A DNA stretch of 64,000 nucleotides from the NCBI GenBank assembly GCA_045600945.1, contig JAZRYX010000027.1, positions 45,905 to 109,904 on the forward strand, read 5' to 3'. Source of the stretch: Darwinimomas sp045600945. GTDB lineage: Bacteria > Bacillota > Clostridia > Lachnospirales > Lachnospiraceae. The notes beneath the pieces are model-generated. The model had not been told where the DNA came from, ran no database searches, and saw only the letters and a list, made by a program, of their open reading frames with translations. The stretch's first letter is position 1; each line of letters starts with the position of its first letter. A program made the translations under genes and the position numbers. Positions 24,798-32,379 of this stretch are shown piece by piece.

Positions 24798-25502
24798 CTA
24801 ATCCGTTACTAACGTATACTCATTCAGCATTTCCTGTATCTTTTCCACGGGATTGAACATCATTACATCCAAAATCGAAAGATTCGGCACAAAATCATAG
24901 TTGAACTGCCGGTAATGAATATCTCCCATTTTCAAAAAAGCCAGTTTGATTCCGTTTTCGCGGAAATTTTCAAAAGAGTAGAGTTCCGTGCCACCGATAG
25001 CGTTGTAATATGTATCCCCACCAAGAATGTGACAACACTCAATAACGCTTTCCTCACTTTTTAAGCTGCGGTTACGTTCGTACTCAGAGGATAGGATGAA
25101 TCGTGTCTTGATTCCCAGATAATTGCTAATTATCTGAATGGAGTTTGCCAAAAAGTTCCCCAGATTCCTGTCCTGAAAGCCATATATTTCCTCCATGACT
25201 TCAACACTTTGCCGGAAAAACGGAGCACGCCCATACACGATTTGTAGCTGGTGAAGTTTCAAATCTATTGCGAAATCAGCGATGATATGTTCGTTGATTT
25301 TTTTGTTCACCGTCGGGTGCTGAATATCAAGATGAAAATAACTTGGGTTGCCATTCACTAAAATACGGTTGCGGTTGACCCAGCCCTTTCGATAATTATA
25401 ATCATCACATATCTCAAACAAATCCACTGCGTTAATCAACTGCCAATAACCGATATAAGGAAGAAAATAAGGTTGATTTCCTGCGAGAATCATATTTTTC
25501 AC
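24798..25502 (-). CDS. WbqC-like family protein
   Basis: 234 residues. ILAGNQPYFLPYIGYWQLINAVD is the conserved N-terminus of the WbqC family, and GWVNRNRILVNG and the C-terminal LSILDVMMFNPVEKIQEML match as well. WbqC proteins occur in O-antigen and other surface-glycan loci and are thought to help make or attach modified sugars or amino acids; no activity is firmly set. It is the first gene after the invertible segment, with a leader of roughly 385 nt from the promoter. A decayed WbqC relative lies on the other side of the switch. Confidence 0.85.
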   Translation of the reverse strand: MKNMILAGNQPYFLPYIGYWQLINAVDLFEICDDYNYRKGWVNRNRILVNGNPSYFHLDIQHPTVNKKINEHIIADFAIDLKLHQLQIVYGRAPFFRQSVEVMEEIYGFQDRNLGNFLANSIQIISNYLGIKTRFILSSEYERNRSLKSEESVIECCHILGGDTYYNAIGGTELYSFENFRENGIKLAFLKMGDIHYRQFNYDFVPNLSILDVMMFNPVEKIQEMLNEYTLVTD

Positions 25503-25774
25503 CGTTTAATTAATCTATTTTAAATCTGTCCCATTCAGAACAAATGTAACATTTTGATATCCGTCAAGACTGTTAATGCTGTTCATCAACAAAACAATTC
25601 AAATCTTCTCTTATCGCATTCCACACATGCCATAAAGGACGCATCTGAAAAAACATCTGACTGTAACGCATGAATCGTGAACTATATCATAAAGATTGCT
25701 TCAATAAAGAACTTTTTGGGAAGCTTAATAACACAAAACTTTTCGGCATCAGTTAGGTGCTAACCCACACGCAA

Positions 25775-25791
25775 CACGATATGATATCGTG
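25775..25791. promoter_or_regulatory. Operator-like palindrome in the wbqC leader
   Basis: CACGATAT-G-ATATCGTG, perfect 8-bp arms with a one-base centre, 20 bp outside the left inverted repeat. The loop is too short for an RNA hairpin of this form, so a DNA-binding site is more likely. The nearby HTH gene is a candidate reader. Confidence 0.45.
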
Positions 25792-25810
25792 CCTTTCTCA
25801 ACTATTAGTT

Positions 25811-25828
25811 ACAAAATAAATATTTTGT
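25811..25828 (+). repeat. Left inverted repeat of invertible segment 1
   Basis: ACAAAATAAATATTTTGT, an exact reverse complement of 26004-26021. Each copy is itself two 7-bp arms (ACAAAAT/ATTTTGT) around a 4-bp asymmetric centre (AAAT), a plausible tyrosine-recombinase crossover site. Confidence 0.75.
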
Positions 25829-25895
25829 CTATTGTAACGACGTGTAATTCTCAAAACCTTAATTGAATTATCTTATGTTTTGCGGATTATTATTT

Positions 25896-25924
25896 ATTAT
25901 ACCACATATATTATCTTGTAACTA
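25896..25924 (-). promoter_or_regulatory. Promoter inside invertible segment 1
   Basis: Minus strand: TAGTTA (25919-25924), a 17-bp spacer, and TATAAT (25896-25901) with an extended -10 TGG. It reads out through the left repeat toward wbqC, the ON state for that operon in this assembly. Confidence 0.65.
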
Positions 25925-26003
25925 TATGTTCAAAAAAGCCTAAATATACAATGGTCTTTTGAAATCAATCCCCAAATAAACCATCATTCAACAGTGGAAT
26001 ACC

Positions 26004-26021
26004 ACAAAATATTTATTTTGT
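26004..26021 (-). repeat. Right inverted repeat of invertible segment 1
   Basis: ACAAAATATTTATTTTGT, the exact reverse complement of the left copy. Similarity ends precisely at the 18-bp limits, as expected for recombination sites rather than a duplicated stretch. Confidence 0.75.
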
Positions 26022-26056
26022 GATAAATACGGATAGAAAGTAATAGACTTATACCC

Positions 26057-26204
26057 ATGAAAGTAGGAATTATTCAACCTTAATTCTTTCCCTTTTGGGA
26101 TACTGGCATCTTATGAGGTAGATGCCTATGTAATTCTAGATAACATAGCCTATATCAATTACGATTGGATTATCCGAAATCAAATCAAAGAACCAGAAAC
26201 ATGA
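26057..26204 (+). pseudogene. Decayed WbqC-family gene, plus strand
   Basis: MKVGIIQP is followed by a stop where WbqC has Tyr (QPYFFP), then FFPF, then after a frameshift SYEVDAYVILDNIAYINYDWIIRNQI, which matches the family motif VDxFxxxDDVNY..GWINRNRI. It ends at about 26204. So a second wbqC once sat just outside the right inverted repeat, in the position to be driven by the flipped promoter. Confidence 0.65.
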
Positions 26205-26299
26205 GAGGTTACCGTGCTCATTTCTGCTTGTGCGAAAGTTTATGAAAATGTGTTGTATGTATTCAAGAAAAATGTTTCGGGTAACAGTTAGGAGAATCT

Positions 26300-26623
26300 A
26301 TGAATGTGGAGAAAATAGGCAGAACGATTAAAGAACTTCGACTTAGAGCTGGATACACACAGGCAGAATTGGCGGAATGCTTGAATATAACCGATAAGGC
26401 TGTATCCAGATGGGAGCGTTGTCTTGGCATTCCGGATGTTTCCCTTTTGGCGAAACTATGCAACGTATTGGATACGGATATTGAAAATCTGTTGGAAGGA
26501 AACATCGCTTTTTTAAGGCCTGCGTGGCGTGGGGTGCTTTTGCAAAAGAACAGGGGATGGAATACTGCACTGCGAAGGTTGATGACGATAATACATATGC
26601 CAGAAAGCAGTATCTTGGCATAG
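26300..26623 (+). CDS. XRE-family HTH regulator, frameshifted at a T run
   Basis: The first 70 residues are a canonical XRE/Cro helix-turn-helix: IGRTIKELRLRAGYTQAELAECLNITDKAVSRWERCLGIPDVSLLAKLCNVLDT, ending DIENLLEGNIAF. After a T6 run at 26509-26514 the frame gives low-complexity sequence and stops at 26623, while the next frame is open and protein-like to 26697. One extra T would join them into about 131 residues. TTAGGAG precedes the ATG. As the first gene beyond the switch it is a candidate regulator of one or both operons. Confidence 0.7.
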   Translation: MNVEKIGRTIKELRLRAGYTQAELAECLNITDKAVSRWERCLGIPDVSLLAKLCNVLDTDIENLLEGNIAFLRPAWRGVLLQKNRGWNTALRRLMTIIHMPESSILA

Positions 26624-26697
26624 GGGCGGAGGTATTTGACAGAAATTCCGAGTGTTCCCGTGATTGGATAAAGTTTAGTTTAACAGATTCCAATTGA
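26515..26697 (+). pseudogene. Out-of-frame C-terminal part of the HTH gene
   Basis: 60 codons without a start: KACVAWGAFAKEQGMEY, then DDDNTYARKQYLGIGAEVF, faintly like the end of a GNAT acetyltransferase (DDDNTYARKQY). A single-base change in the T run at 26509-26514 would fuse it to the HTH domain. Confidence 0.4.
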
Positions 26698-26777
26698 TTT
26701 GAAGAATTAATAAACACGCCGAATAATAATACAATGGATGAAAAACCGGCACATTCATTAGAGAAGGAGAGAATATA

Positions 26778-28241
26778 ATGATTAACAGTATATACCAGTA
26801 TATTCAGCAGATGGAAGTCTATCAGGATCAAACAGCCGTTAAGTATTATGACAACACAAACAATAGTGTCCGGGAAATCTCCTATAATGAGTTGATTCGT
26901 GATATTCGTTCCTTTGCGTGCAGACTGACAGACGAGTATCCTGACATAAAAGGAAAACATATCGGTATCTTTTCCCGCAACTGTTATGCCTATCTGGTTG
27001 CTTTTTTCGGCATCATGCTTGCAAAGGCTGTTGTAGTGCCGTTTAACTACAACGAGCGTTATGAAGTTATAGAGAATGAAATCAAACTTTCCGATGTTTC
27101 GGTCATGCTAGTTGAATCTCGACTTTGGAATGAATTGCCGAAGCTTCAGAAGATTGACGGTCTGGAAGTACGCGACATTCAGTCCGTTGTGGAGCCTTTT
27201 TTTACCAATCTGCACGAAATCAGCGATGAAGATATCGATATGAATGTGCTGCGGCTGCTGATTTTTACCTCCGGAACAACGGGAACAAACAAATGTGTCA
27301 TGCTGTCCATGAAGAATCTGTCGGCGACGACGGAATACTATCGTGACAGCACAGATAAAATCAAGGATAAATTCGAACTTGAGCATTATATTGGACTGTT
27401 GATGCTTCCAATGTATCATGTCGCTGCGCAGACTTTGTTTTTGCCGGATATTTATTATTGCAATCCGATATACATTGTCAATGATATTAAGTATATATTC
27501 CGGGATATTCAATTATCGAAGGCACAAACCAGCAGTTTAGCGCCTATTATGCTCGAACTTTTATATAACGCAATGAAAAGCGGACATCTTGAAAAAACGG
27601 GAGAACTCAAATGCGTATATTGTGGTGGCGGCAGTTTTGATCATCAAATGCTTATGCAGTTTAAGGAACATGATATTTATATCGTTCCTGCCTATGGAAT
27701 GTCTGAAACCTTTGGCGTGGGTCCGTATTTCGACTTGAGTATAACCGATCCGAATATTCTGCTTAATTCTGTTGGCAAATGCGCTGAGGGCATGGAAGCG
27801 TCTATTCGCAATGGTGAAATATGTTTTAAGGGAGATACGATTACCAGTGGCTATTATAAGAATCCTGAGGCTACGGCAGAACTGTTTGATGAAGAGGGAT
27901 GGCTTCATTCCGGTGATTTGGGATACATGGATGAGCAAGGCTATATATATTTGACCGGTCGCAGAAAGAACATCATCATTCTAGCTAGCGGCGAAAACGT
28001 CATTCCGGAAGAACTGGAAGGACTCCTCAGAAGATGTAGTGCGATGAAAGAAGTTCTGGTGAAAGAAAAAGAGGGGCGGATTTGTGCGGAAGTATTTTGC
28101 GATTTGGCGGATCGTCCATTCGTTCAGAGTTTTGTTAACCAGATAAACCGCGAGCTTGCAATGTACAAGAGAATAACACTTATCGAATTCCGCAACGAAC
28201 CATTTGAAAGAACCGGAACCGGAAAAATAAGGCGTGGCTGA
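26778..28241 (+). CDS. Acyl-adenylate-forming ligase (AMP-binding)
   Basis: 487 residues of the ANL superfamily. Core motifs in order: FTSGTTGTNKCVMLS (A3 P-loop, near 165), AYGMSETFG (A5), GWLHSGDLGYMDEQGYIYLTGRRKN (A7/A8), ENVIPEELE and the C-terminal catalytic lysine in RTGTGKIRR (A10). It activates a carboxylic acid with ATP and loads it on a thiol, most simply the acyl carrier protein encoded two genes downstream. GAAGGAGAG precedes the ATG. It is shorter than NRPS adenylation-module proteins and free-standing. The substrate (fatty, amino or hydroxy acid) cannot be read with confidence. Confidence 0.88.
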   Translation: MINSIYQYIQQMEVYQDQTAVKYYDNTNNSVREISYNELIRDIRSFACRLTDEYPDIKGKHIGIFSRNCYAYLVAFFGIMLAKAVVVPFNYNERYEVIENEIKLSDVSVMLVESRLWNELPKLQKIDGLEVRDIQSVVEPFFTNLHEISDEDIDMNVLRLLIFTSGTTGTNKCVMLSMKNLSATTEYYRDSTDKIKDKFELEHYIGLLMLPMYHVAAQTLFLPDIYYCNPIYIVNDIKYIFRDIQLSKAQTSSLAPIMLELLYNAMKSGHLEKTGELKCVYCGGGSFDHQMLMQFKEHDIYIVPAYGMSETFGVGPYFDLSITDPNILLNSVGKCAEGMEASIRNGEICFKGDTITSGYYKNPEATAELFDEEGWLHSGDLGYMDEQGYIYLTGRRKNIIILASGENVIPEELEGLLRRCSAMKEVLVKEKEGRICAEVFCDLADRPFVQSFVNQINRELAMYKRITLIEFRNEPFERTGTGKIRRG

Positions 28242-28294
28242 TATTAATGAGGTCGGATTCAGGGCACACGGTATTTCTTGAACAGGAGGAGCGT

Positions 28295-28945
28295 ATGAAA
28301 CTGGGAATTTATGGAGCCGGTGGAAGCGGCGAAAACATTTTTGATCTTGCGATGGATATTCAGGAAAATGTATACAGATGGGACGAAATACTGTTCATTG
28401 ATGACGTTAGAACTGAAAAAATGTTTTTGAGTAAAAGAATACTACCATTTATTGAACTGAAAACTTCGATTTCTCCAGATGACATCGAGATTGCGATATC
28501 GTTGGGAGAACCCAAGTATCGTCGGATTCTTTACGAACGAGTGAAAGCGGCCGGCTATCGGTTGGCACAAATGATTGACCCAAAATCTCACATTTCTCCT
28601 GTGGTTTCGCTAGGTGAAGGTGTCATCATTATGAACGATGGTCTTAGCGGGCTCATTTCGATTGGCGATAATGTGCTGATATTTTCACAAGCGGTGATTG
28701 GACATAATTCAACAATCGGTTCAAATTGCGTCATATCCGTCACAAGCTTTATCGGAGGTTCCTGCGCCATCGGAAATGATGTATATATCGGACCGCACGC
28801 CATGGTTAAGGACCGACTGACTGTCGGTAATCGCGCTGTAGTTGGGATGGGAGCGGCATTGCTGACGGATCTGAACGATGACTATGCTGCATTCGGCAAT
28901 CCGGCGCGAGCATTGCGTCGCAGGGAAGACGAAAAACTATTCTGA
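28295..28945 (+). CDS. NeuD/PglD-like hexapeptide acyltransferase
   Basis: 216 residues from the ATG at 28295, chosen because AGGAGGAGCG lies just upstream and MKLGIYGAGGSGENIFDLA is the start of NeuD/PglD-type sugar O-acyltransferases; the open frame reaches further back but without support. An N-terminal PglD-like Rossmann fold is followed by a left-handed beta helix (isoleucine/valine every sixth residue: GVIIMNDGLSGLISIGDNVLIFSQAVIGHN) ending at YAAFGNPARALRR. These enzymes acylate sugars or amines. Here the donor may be the ACP-bound acyl group made by its neighbours. Confidence 0.82.
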   Translation: MKLGIYGAGGSGENIFDLAMDIQENVYRWDEILFIDDVRTEKMFLSKRILPFIELKTSISPDDIEIAISLGEPKYRRILYERVKAAGYRLAQMIDPKSHISPVVSLGEGVIIMNDGLSGLISIGDNVLIFSQAVIGHNSTIGSNCVISVTSFIGGSCAIGNDVYIGPHAMVKDRLTVGNRAVVGMGAALLTDLNDDYAAFGNPARALRRREDEKLF

Positions 28946-28971
28946 CTTTTTTGCAATAGGAAGAGCGTAAA

Positions 28972-29226
28972 ATGGATAAGTGTAAGATATTTAATCGTAT
29001 TCGTGAAATCATAGCTGACAACACAGGTATATCAAAAGATAAAATTACAAAAGAAATTAATCTTCAAAGCGACTTGGGACTTTCTTCACTGCAAATATTT
29101 GTTCTTCTTGCATTCATAGAGGATGACCTTGAAATCAACATTGATACAGATGATTTGGAGTCAGTGGTAAATATGGATGATTTTATTGATCTGATTGTTG
29201 TACATGTGAAAAATAAGAACGGATAA
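28972..29226 (+). CDS. Acyl carrier protein
   Basis: 84 residues, acidic, with DLGLSSLQIFVLLAFIEDDLEI. S39 in the SSL triplet is the expected phosphopantetheine attachment site; the usual DSL aspartate is replaced by serine. It has the size and helical pattern of a free-standing ACP, not the FabD/FabF-linked copy, and no fatty-acid genes are nearby. It is the last gene of the ligase/acyltransferase operon and ends 54 bp before a terminator. Its presence argues that the pathway works with carrier-bound acyl or aminoacyl groups. Confidence 0.88.
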   Translation: MDKCKIFNRIREIIADNTGISKDKITKEINLQSDLGLSSLQIFVLLAFIEDDLEINIDTDDLESVVNMDDFIDLIVVHVKNKNG

Positions 29227-29279
29227 CATGTAAATTTAGTCTGGCATCAGACCAATGTCATTAAGTTAAGATAACAATA

Positions 29280-29320
29280 AAAAAACTTTCATATCAAAAA
29301 TGTGATAATAAAAGTTTTTT
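29280..29320. terminator. Bidirectional terminator after the ACP gene
   Basis: AAAAAACTTT (29280-29289) pairs with AAAGTTTTTT (29311-29320), and TATCA/TGATA adds a second stem inside. It separates the plus operon from the convergent recombinase gene. Apart from it, 29321-29489 shows no gene. Confidence 0.75.
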
Positions 29321-29489
29321 AGAGTTTGTCAAAGTTCTTTAGGATCAAACGTTCGGGAAGTATTTTAAATAGAAATTTCCAAAAAATGTCGGAGAAAATC
29401 CTAACTTTTTATTATCGGAACGCTTAATAAATTGTACCTGCGTGTCACTGCTTTCAGTCATTTCAATAATCTGAGCATTCATCTCACAG

Positions 29490-30329
29490 CTACTGCACTA
29501 ACCCCAATGCTTCCAGCTGTTGCCTATGCTCTGTTCCTGTTGAGAGAAGATAAATCCGGGTTGTTTCTATAGAACTGTGACCCAACAGGTCGGCCAAATT
29601 TGCCACATCGTGTGTTGATTGGTAAAAAGTCCGGGCAAATAAATGTCGTAAATTATGTGGAAAGACCTTGCATGGCTCGATTTCTGCAACTTTACATATT
29701 ACTTTCATCTCTGTCCATATCTGCTCTCTCGACATTCCTCTTCCGCTTCTGGTGATAAAAATCTCACCGGAAGCAATTTTTTGTGTCGTGGCATATTTTA
29801 GAAGTTTCCTGCAAAGGATTTCGGGTAGGAAAATATCACGGATCTTTCCTTTCAAAAAGACTTGTGTATGCATCATTTTTACTGTTTCAACTGTTATATA
29901 CTGAACTTCAGACACTCTAATTCCTGTTGCCCCAATAGTTTCTATCAACAATGCAAGACGTGTATTCCCTTTTTCTTCCGCAGAACGGATAAGCTTTCTG
30001 TACTCATCTTTCGTCAATTCTTTGTTCTTATCCCGAAACATTTTTTTCTGTATGCGTAGAAACTTAACTTTTATATTCAAATCCGCAAACCTGCAATATG
30101 TATTTGCAACTGCTATCATAGAATTAATTGTTTCCGGTTTATATCCGGTATCGATTAGATGCTCTTTCCATTTTATTAAACTTTCCTTTGTTATTCCACG
30201 TCCATCAAGCCATTCGGATAATCTCTCAATATCTCGCATATATTTTGCAACTGTTCCTTCACTTCGTTCTTCATTGTAAAGCCAACTTTTAAAATTTTCT
30301 TTGCTTTCCTTTGTGATTACTGTACCCAT
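29490..30329 (-). CDS. Tyrosine recombinase 1, candidate invertase of segment 1
   Basis: 279 residues with an N-terminal SAM-like core-binding domain (1-100) and a catalytic domain. The catalytic set is visible: Arg in GATGIRVSE, His/Arg in FPHNLRHLF, His in LLGHSSIETT and the nucleophile Tyr in TRIYLLSTG. Length is close to XerC/D and phase-variation invertases, shorter than phage integrases, and there is no arm-binding domain. It is homologous throughout to the recombinase at 57251-58087 (shared VFPHNLR, LFAR, LGHSSI-TTRIY). It lies at the end of the operon facing the invertible segment 3.5 kb away. The link to that segment is inference from position and site symmetry. Confidence 0.88.
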   Translation of the reverse strand: MGTVITKESKENFKSWLYNEERSEGTVAKYMRDIERLSEWLDGRGITKESLIKWKEHLIDTGYKPETINSMIAVANTYCRFADLNIKVKFLRIQKKMFRDKNKELTKDEYRKLIRSAEEKGNTRLALLIETIGATGIRVSEVQYITVETVKMMHTQVFLKGKIRDIFLPEILCRKLLKYATTQKIASGEIFITRSGRGMSREQIWTEMKVICKVAEIEPCKVFPHNLRHLFARTFYQSTHDVANLADLLGHSSIETTRIYLLSTGTEHRQQLEALGLVQ

Positions 30330-30403
30330 ATCAGCCTCCTGTTCCTCGTAGCATTATCGCTACTAAAAGATTTTCTCATGCTCCCAATCTAATCACAAAG
30401 GTT

Positions 30404-30440
30404 AAAAAAAGCACACACTTTCAACAAGTGCATGCCTTTT
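30404..30440 (-). terminator. Terminator after glyS
   Basis: Minus-strand GCATGCACTT, a short loop and AAGTGTGTGC followed by seven T; two mismatched pairs lie mid-stem. Confidence 0.65.
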
Positions 30441-30455
30441 TATAATCCGTAATTA

Positions 30456-31844
30456 TCAGAATGAAAACTTATCCCAGAAATAATTTCTGAGTTCTGCAAT
30501 CGGAACTCTGACCTGTTCCATCGAATCACGGTCACGAACTGTTACGCATTCGTCTGTCTCTGAATCAAAGTCATAAGTTACACAGAACGGTGTACCGATT
30601 TCATCCTGACGACGATATCTCTTACCGATGGTTCCTCTGTCATCAAACTCACAGTTCCAGTACTTACTGAGCTCCGCATAAACCTTGTTTGCTCCCTCAT
30701 CAAGCTTCTTTGAAAGCGGGAGCACACCGATCTTAACAGGGGCGAGTGCCGGATGGAATCTGAATACGGTACGTACGTCTCCTCCCTCAAGCTCTTCCTC
30801 ATCATATGCTGCGCAGAGGAATGCCAGAGTTACACGGTCAGCACCGAGTGACGGCTCGACGACGTACGGGATATATTTCTCGTTTGTCTCATCATCGAAG
30901 TACGTAAGGTCCTCGCCTGAAACTTCCATATGACGTCCGAGGTCATAGTTTGTTCTGTCTGCGATTCCCCAAAGCTCTCCCCAACCGAATGGGAATGTGA
31001 ACTCGATATCGGTCGTAGCCTTTGAATAGAATGAAAGCTCTTCCGGATCATGGTCACGAAGTCTTAACTGCTCATCCTTAAGTCCGAGAGATTTAAGCCA
31101 GTTAAAGCAGAAGCTTCTCCAGTACTCAAACCACTCAAGATCCGTATCAGGCTTGCAGAAGAACTCAAGTTCCATCTGCTCAAACTCACGTGTTCTGAAT
31201 GTAAAGTTTCCAGGAGTGATCTCATTACGGAATGACTTACCGATCTGTCCGATACCGAACGGAAGTTTCTTACGTGATGTCCTCTGAACGTTCTTGAAGT
31301 TTACAAAGATACCCTGTGCTGTCTCAGGTCTTAAATAAACAACGTTCTTTGCATCCTCGGTAACACCCTGGAATGTTTTGAACATAAGGTTGAACTCACG
31401 AATATCCGTGAAATCATGAGCTCCGCATGAAGGGCATGCGATATTGTGCTCTTTTATGAAGTCCTGCATCTGCTCATGTGTCCATCCGTCAACTGATGAC
31501 GGAAGCGTGAAATTATTCTCTGCAGCCCAGTCCTCAATAATTTTATCCGCACGGAATCTCTCATGGCATGACTTACAGTCCATAAGCGGATCTGAGAAAC
31601 TTCCGAGATGTCCTGATGCTACCCAGGTCTGTGAATTCATAAGAATAGCACAGTCAACTCCGACATTAAGCGGTGATTCCTGAATGAATTTCTGCCACCA
31701 TGCTTTTTTGACATTGTTCTTGAGCTCAACGCCTAAATTGCCGTAATCCCATGTATTAGCAAGTCCGCCGTATATCTCCGAACCCGGATATATAAATCCT
31801 CTGGATTTAGCTAATGCCACGATTTTGTCCATTGTGTATTCCAT
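30456..31844 (-). CDS. glyS: Glycyl-tRNA synthetase, class II alpha2 type
   Basis: 462 residues from the ATG at 31844, which has AGGAGAG upstream and begins the family sequence (MEYTMDKIVALAKSRGFIYPGSEIYGG). Class II motifs follow: motif 2 in RNEITPGNFTFRTREFEQMELEFF, motif 3 near LGADRVTLAFLCA and the C-terminal anticodon-binding domain from about 360. It charges tRNA-Gly with glycine. Only 34 bp separate it from the upstream membrane protein gene, and no T-box leader is visible, so it is probably read from the operon promoter. Confidence 0.96.
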   Translation of the reverse strand: MEYTMDKIVALAKSRGFIYPGSEIYGGLANTWDYGNLGVELKNNVKKAWWQKFIQESPLNVGVDCAILMNSQTWVASGHLGSFSDPLMDCKSCHERFRADKIIEDWAAENNFTLPSSVDGWTHEQMQDFIKEHNIACPSCGAHDFTDIREFNLMFKTFQGVTEDAKNVVYLRPETAQGIFVNFKNVQRTSRKKLPFGIGQIGKSFRNEITPGNFTFRTREFEQMELEFFCKPDTDLEWFEYWRSFCFNWLKSLGLKDEQLRLRDHDPEELSFYSKATTDIEFTFPFGWGELWGIADRTNYDLGRHMEVSGEDLTYFDDETNEKYIPYVVEPSLGADRVTLAFLCAAYDEEELEGGDVRTVFRFHPALAPVKIGVLPLSKKLDEGANKVYAELSKYWNCEFDDRGTIGKRYRRQDEIGTPFCVTYDFDSETDECVTVRDRDSMEQVRVPIAELRNYFWDKFSF

Positions 31845-31878
31845 AATAATCTCTCCTATCTGTATATAATCTGATGTA

Positions 31879-32370
31879 TTATTTTCCCTCTTCTTCATTG
31901 GCCTCTTTGGCCTTCTCATATGCCTCTTCCTGCTCCTCATCGGATACTCTGCTGGCCTCAGTCAGTCTTGCAAATGCTGCCATTGACCCGGGTTTTGCTC
32001 CTCCGTTAGCTTCGGCATAAGCTTTTTCTTCCGCTGCCTTTGCCTCTTCTTCAGCCTCCTTTGCCGCCTGACCTTCTTCACTGAAGTCATCGGTATTAGG
32101 ATCGAAATACTGTCTGTCCTTAAATGCCTTGAATCCTCTTATGAAAAAGAAAACTCCGGCAACAGAAAACAGAACCACGGCTCCTATCATGATGGCCTTT
32201 TCGGTTCCCTGCGTCTTAACCAAAGCTCCGTCTTTGATGAGCTTAAAAACTATATAGCAGAGATAAACCCCGACCACCATCCTGATGATAACCTGAAATT
32301 TAGTAGGCAGGTTGTTCGGATTTCTCCGCTTCATATCTTCATCTTTTTCTTTATTTCCGAATAATCCCAT
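31879..32370 (-). CDS. Small two-helix membrane protein, acidic tail
   Basis: 163 residues, no known family. A basic N-terminus (MKRRNPNNLPTKFQ) precedes two membrane helices at about 26-46 and 58-78, then a charged Glu/Ala/Lys-rich tail of 80 residues. It follows the YgiQ gene by 9 bp and precedes glyS by 34 bp, so all three are likely co-transcribed. Conserved small proteins of this type sit beside glyS in related genomes as I recall, without a known role. Confidence 0.7.
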   Translation of the reverse strand: MGLFGNKEKDEDMKRRNPNNLPTKFQVIIRMVVGVYLCYIVFKLIKDGALVKTQGTEKAIMIGAVVLFSVAGVFFFIRGFKAFKDRQYFDPNTDDFSEEGQAAKEAEEEAKAAEEKAYAEANGGAKPGSMAAFARLTEASRVSDEEQEEAYEKAKEANEEEGK

Positions 32371-32379
32371 GTTTTCTCC

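Larger units (their letters stand above)
25811..26021. other. Putative invertible promoter segment 1
   Basis: 175 bp of A+T-rich non-coding DNA between perfect 18-bp inverted repeats. It separates the minus-strand WbqC/FemAB/ATP-grasp/BCCT operon from the plus-strand HTH/ligase/acyltransferase/ACP operon. The segment holds a good promoter now facing the minus operon. Inversion would turn it toward the plus operon, for which no good promoter is seen in the present orientation. A tyrosine recombinase is encoded at the far end of the plus operon. Confidence 0.7.

Noticed and set aside
26343..26960. 205-codon minus-strand frame opposite the HTH and ligase genes
   Set aside because: Antisense shadow of two well-supported genes, no family resemblance and no ribosome-binding site.
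29347..29425. Inverted repeat AAACGTTCGG / CGGAACGCTT near recombinase 1 as its crossover site
   Set aside because: Two mismatches in 10 bp and no promoter between; the perfect 18-bp pair at 25811/26004 has the same design as the recombinase 2 sites and is a better candidate.
31845..31878. T-box leader ahead of glyS
   Set aside because: Only 34 bp separate the genes; no room for a T-box.
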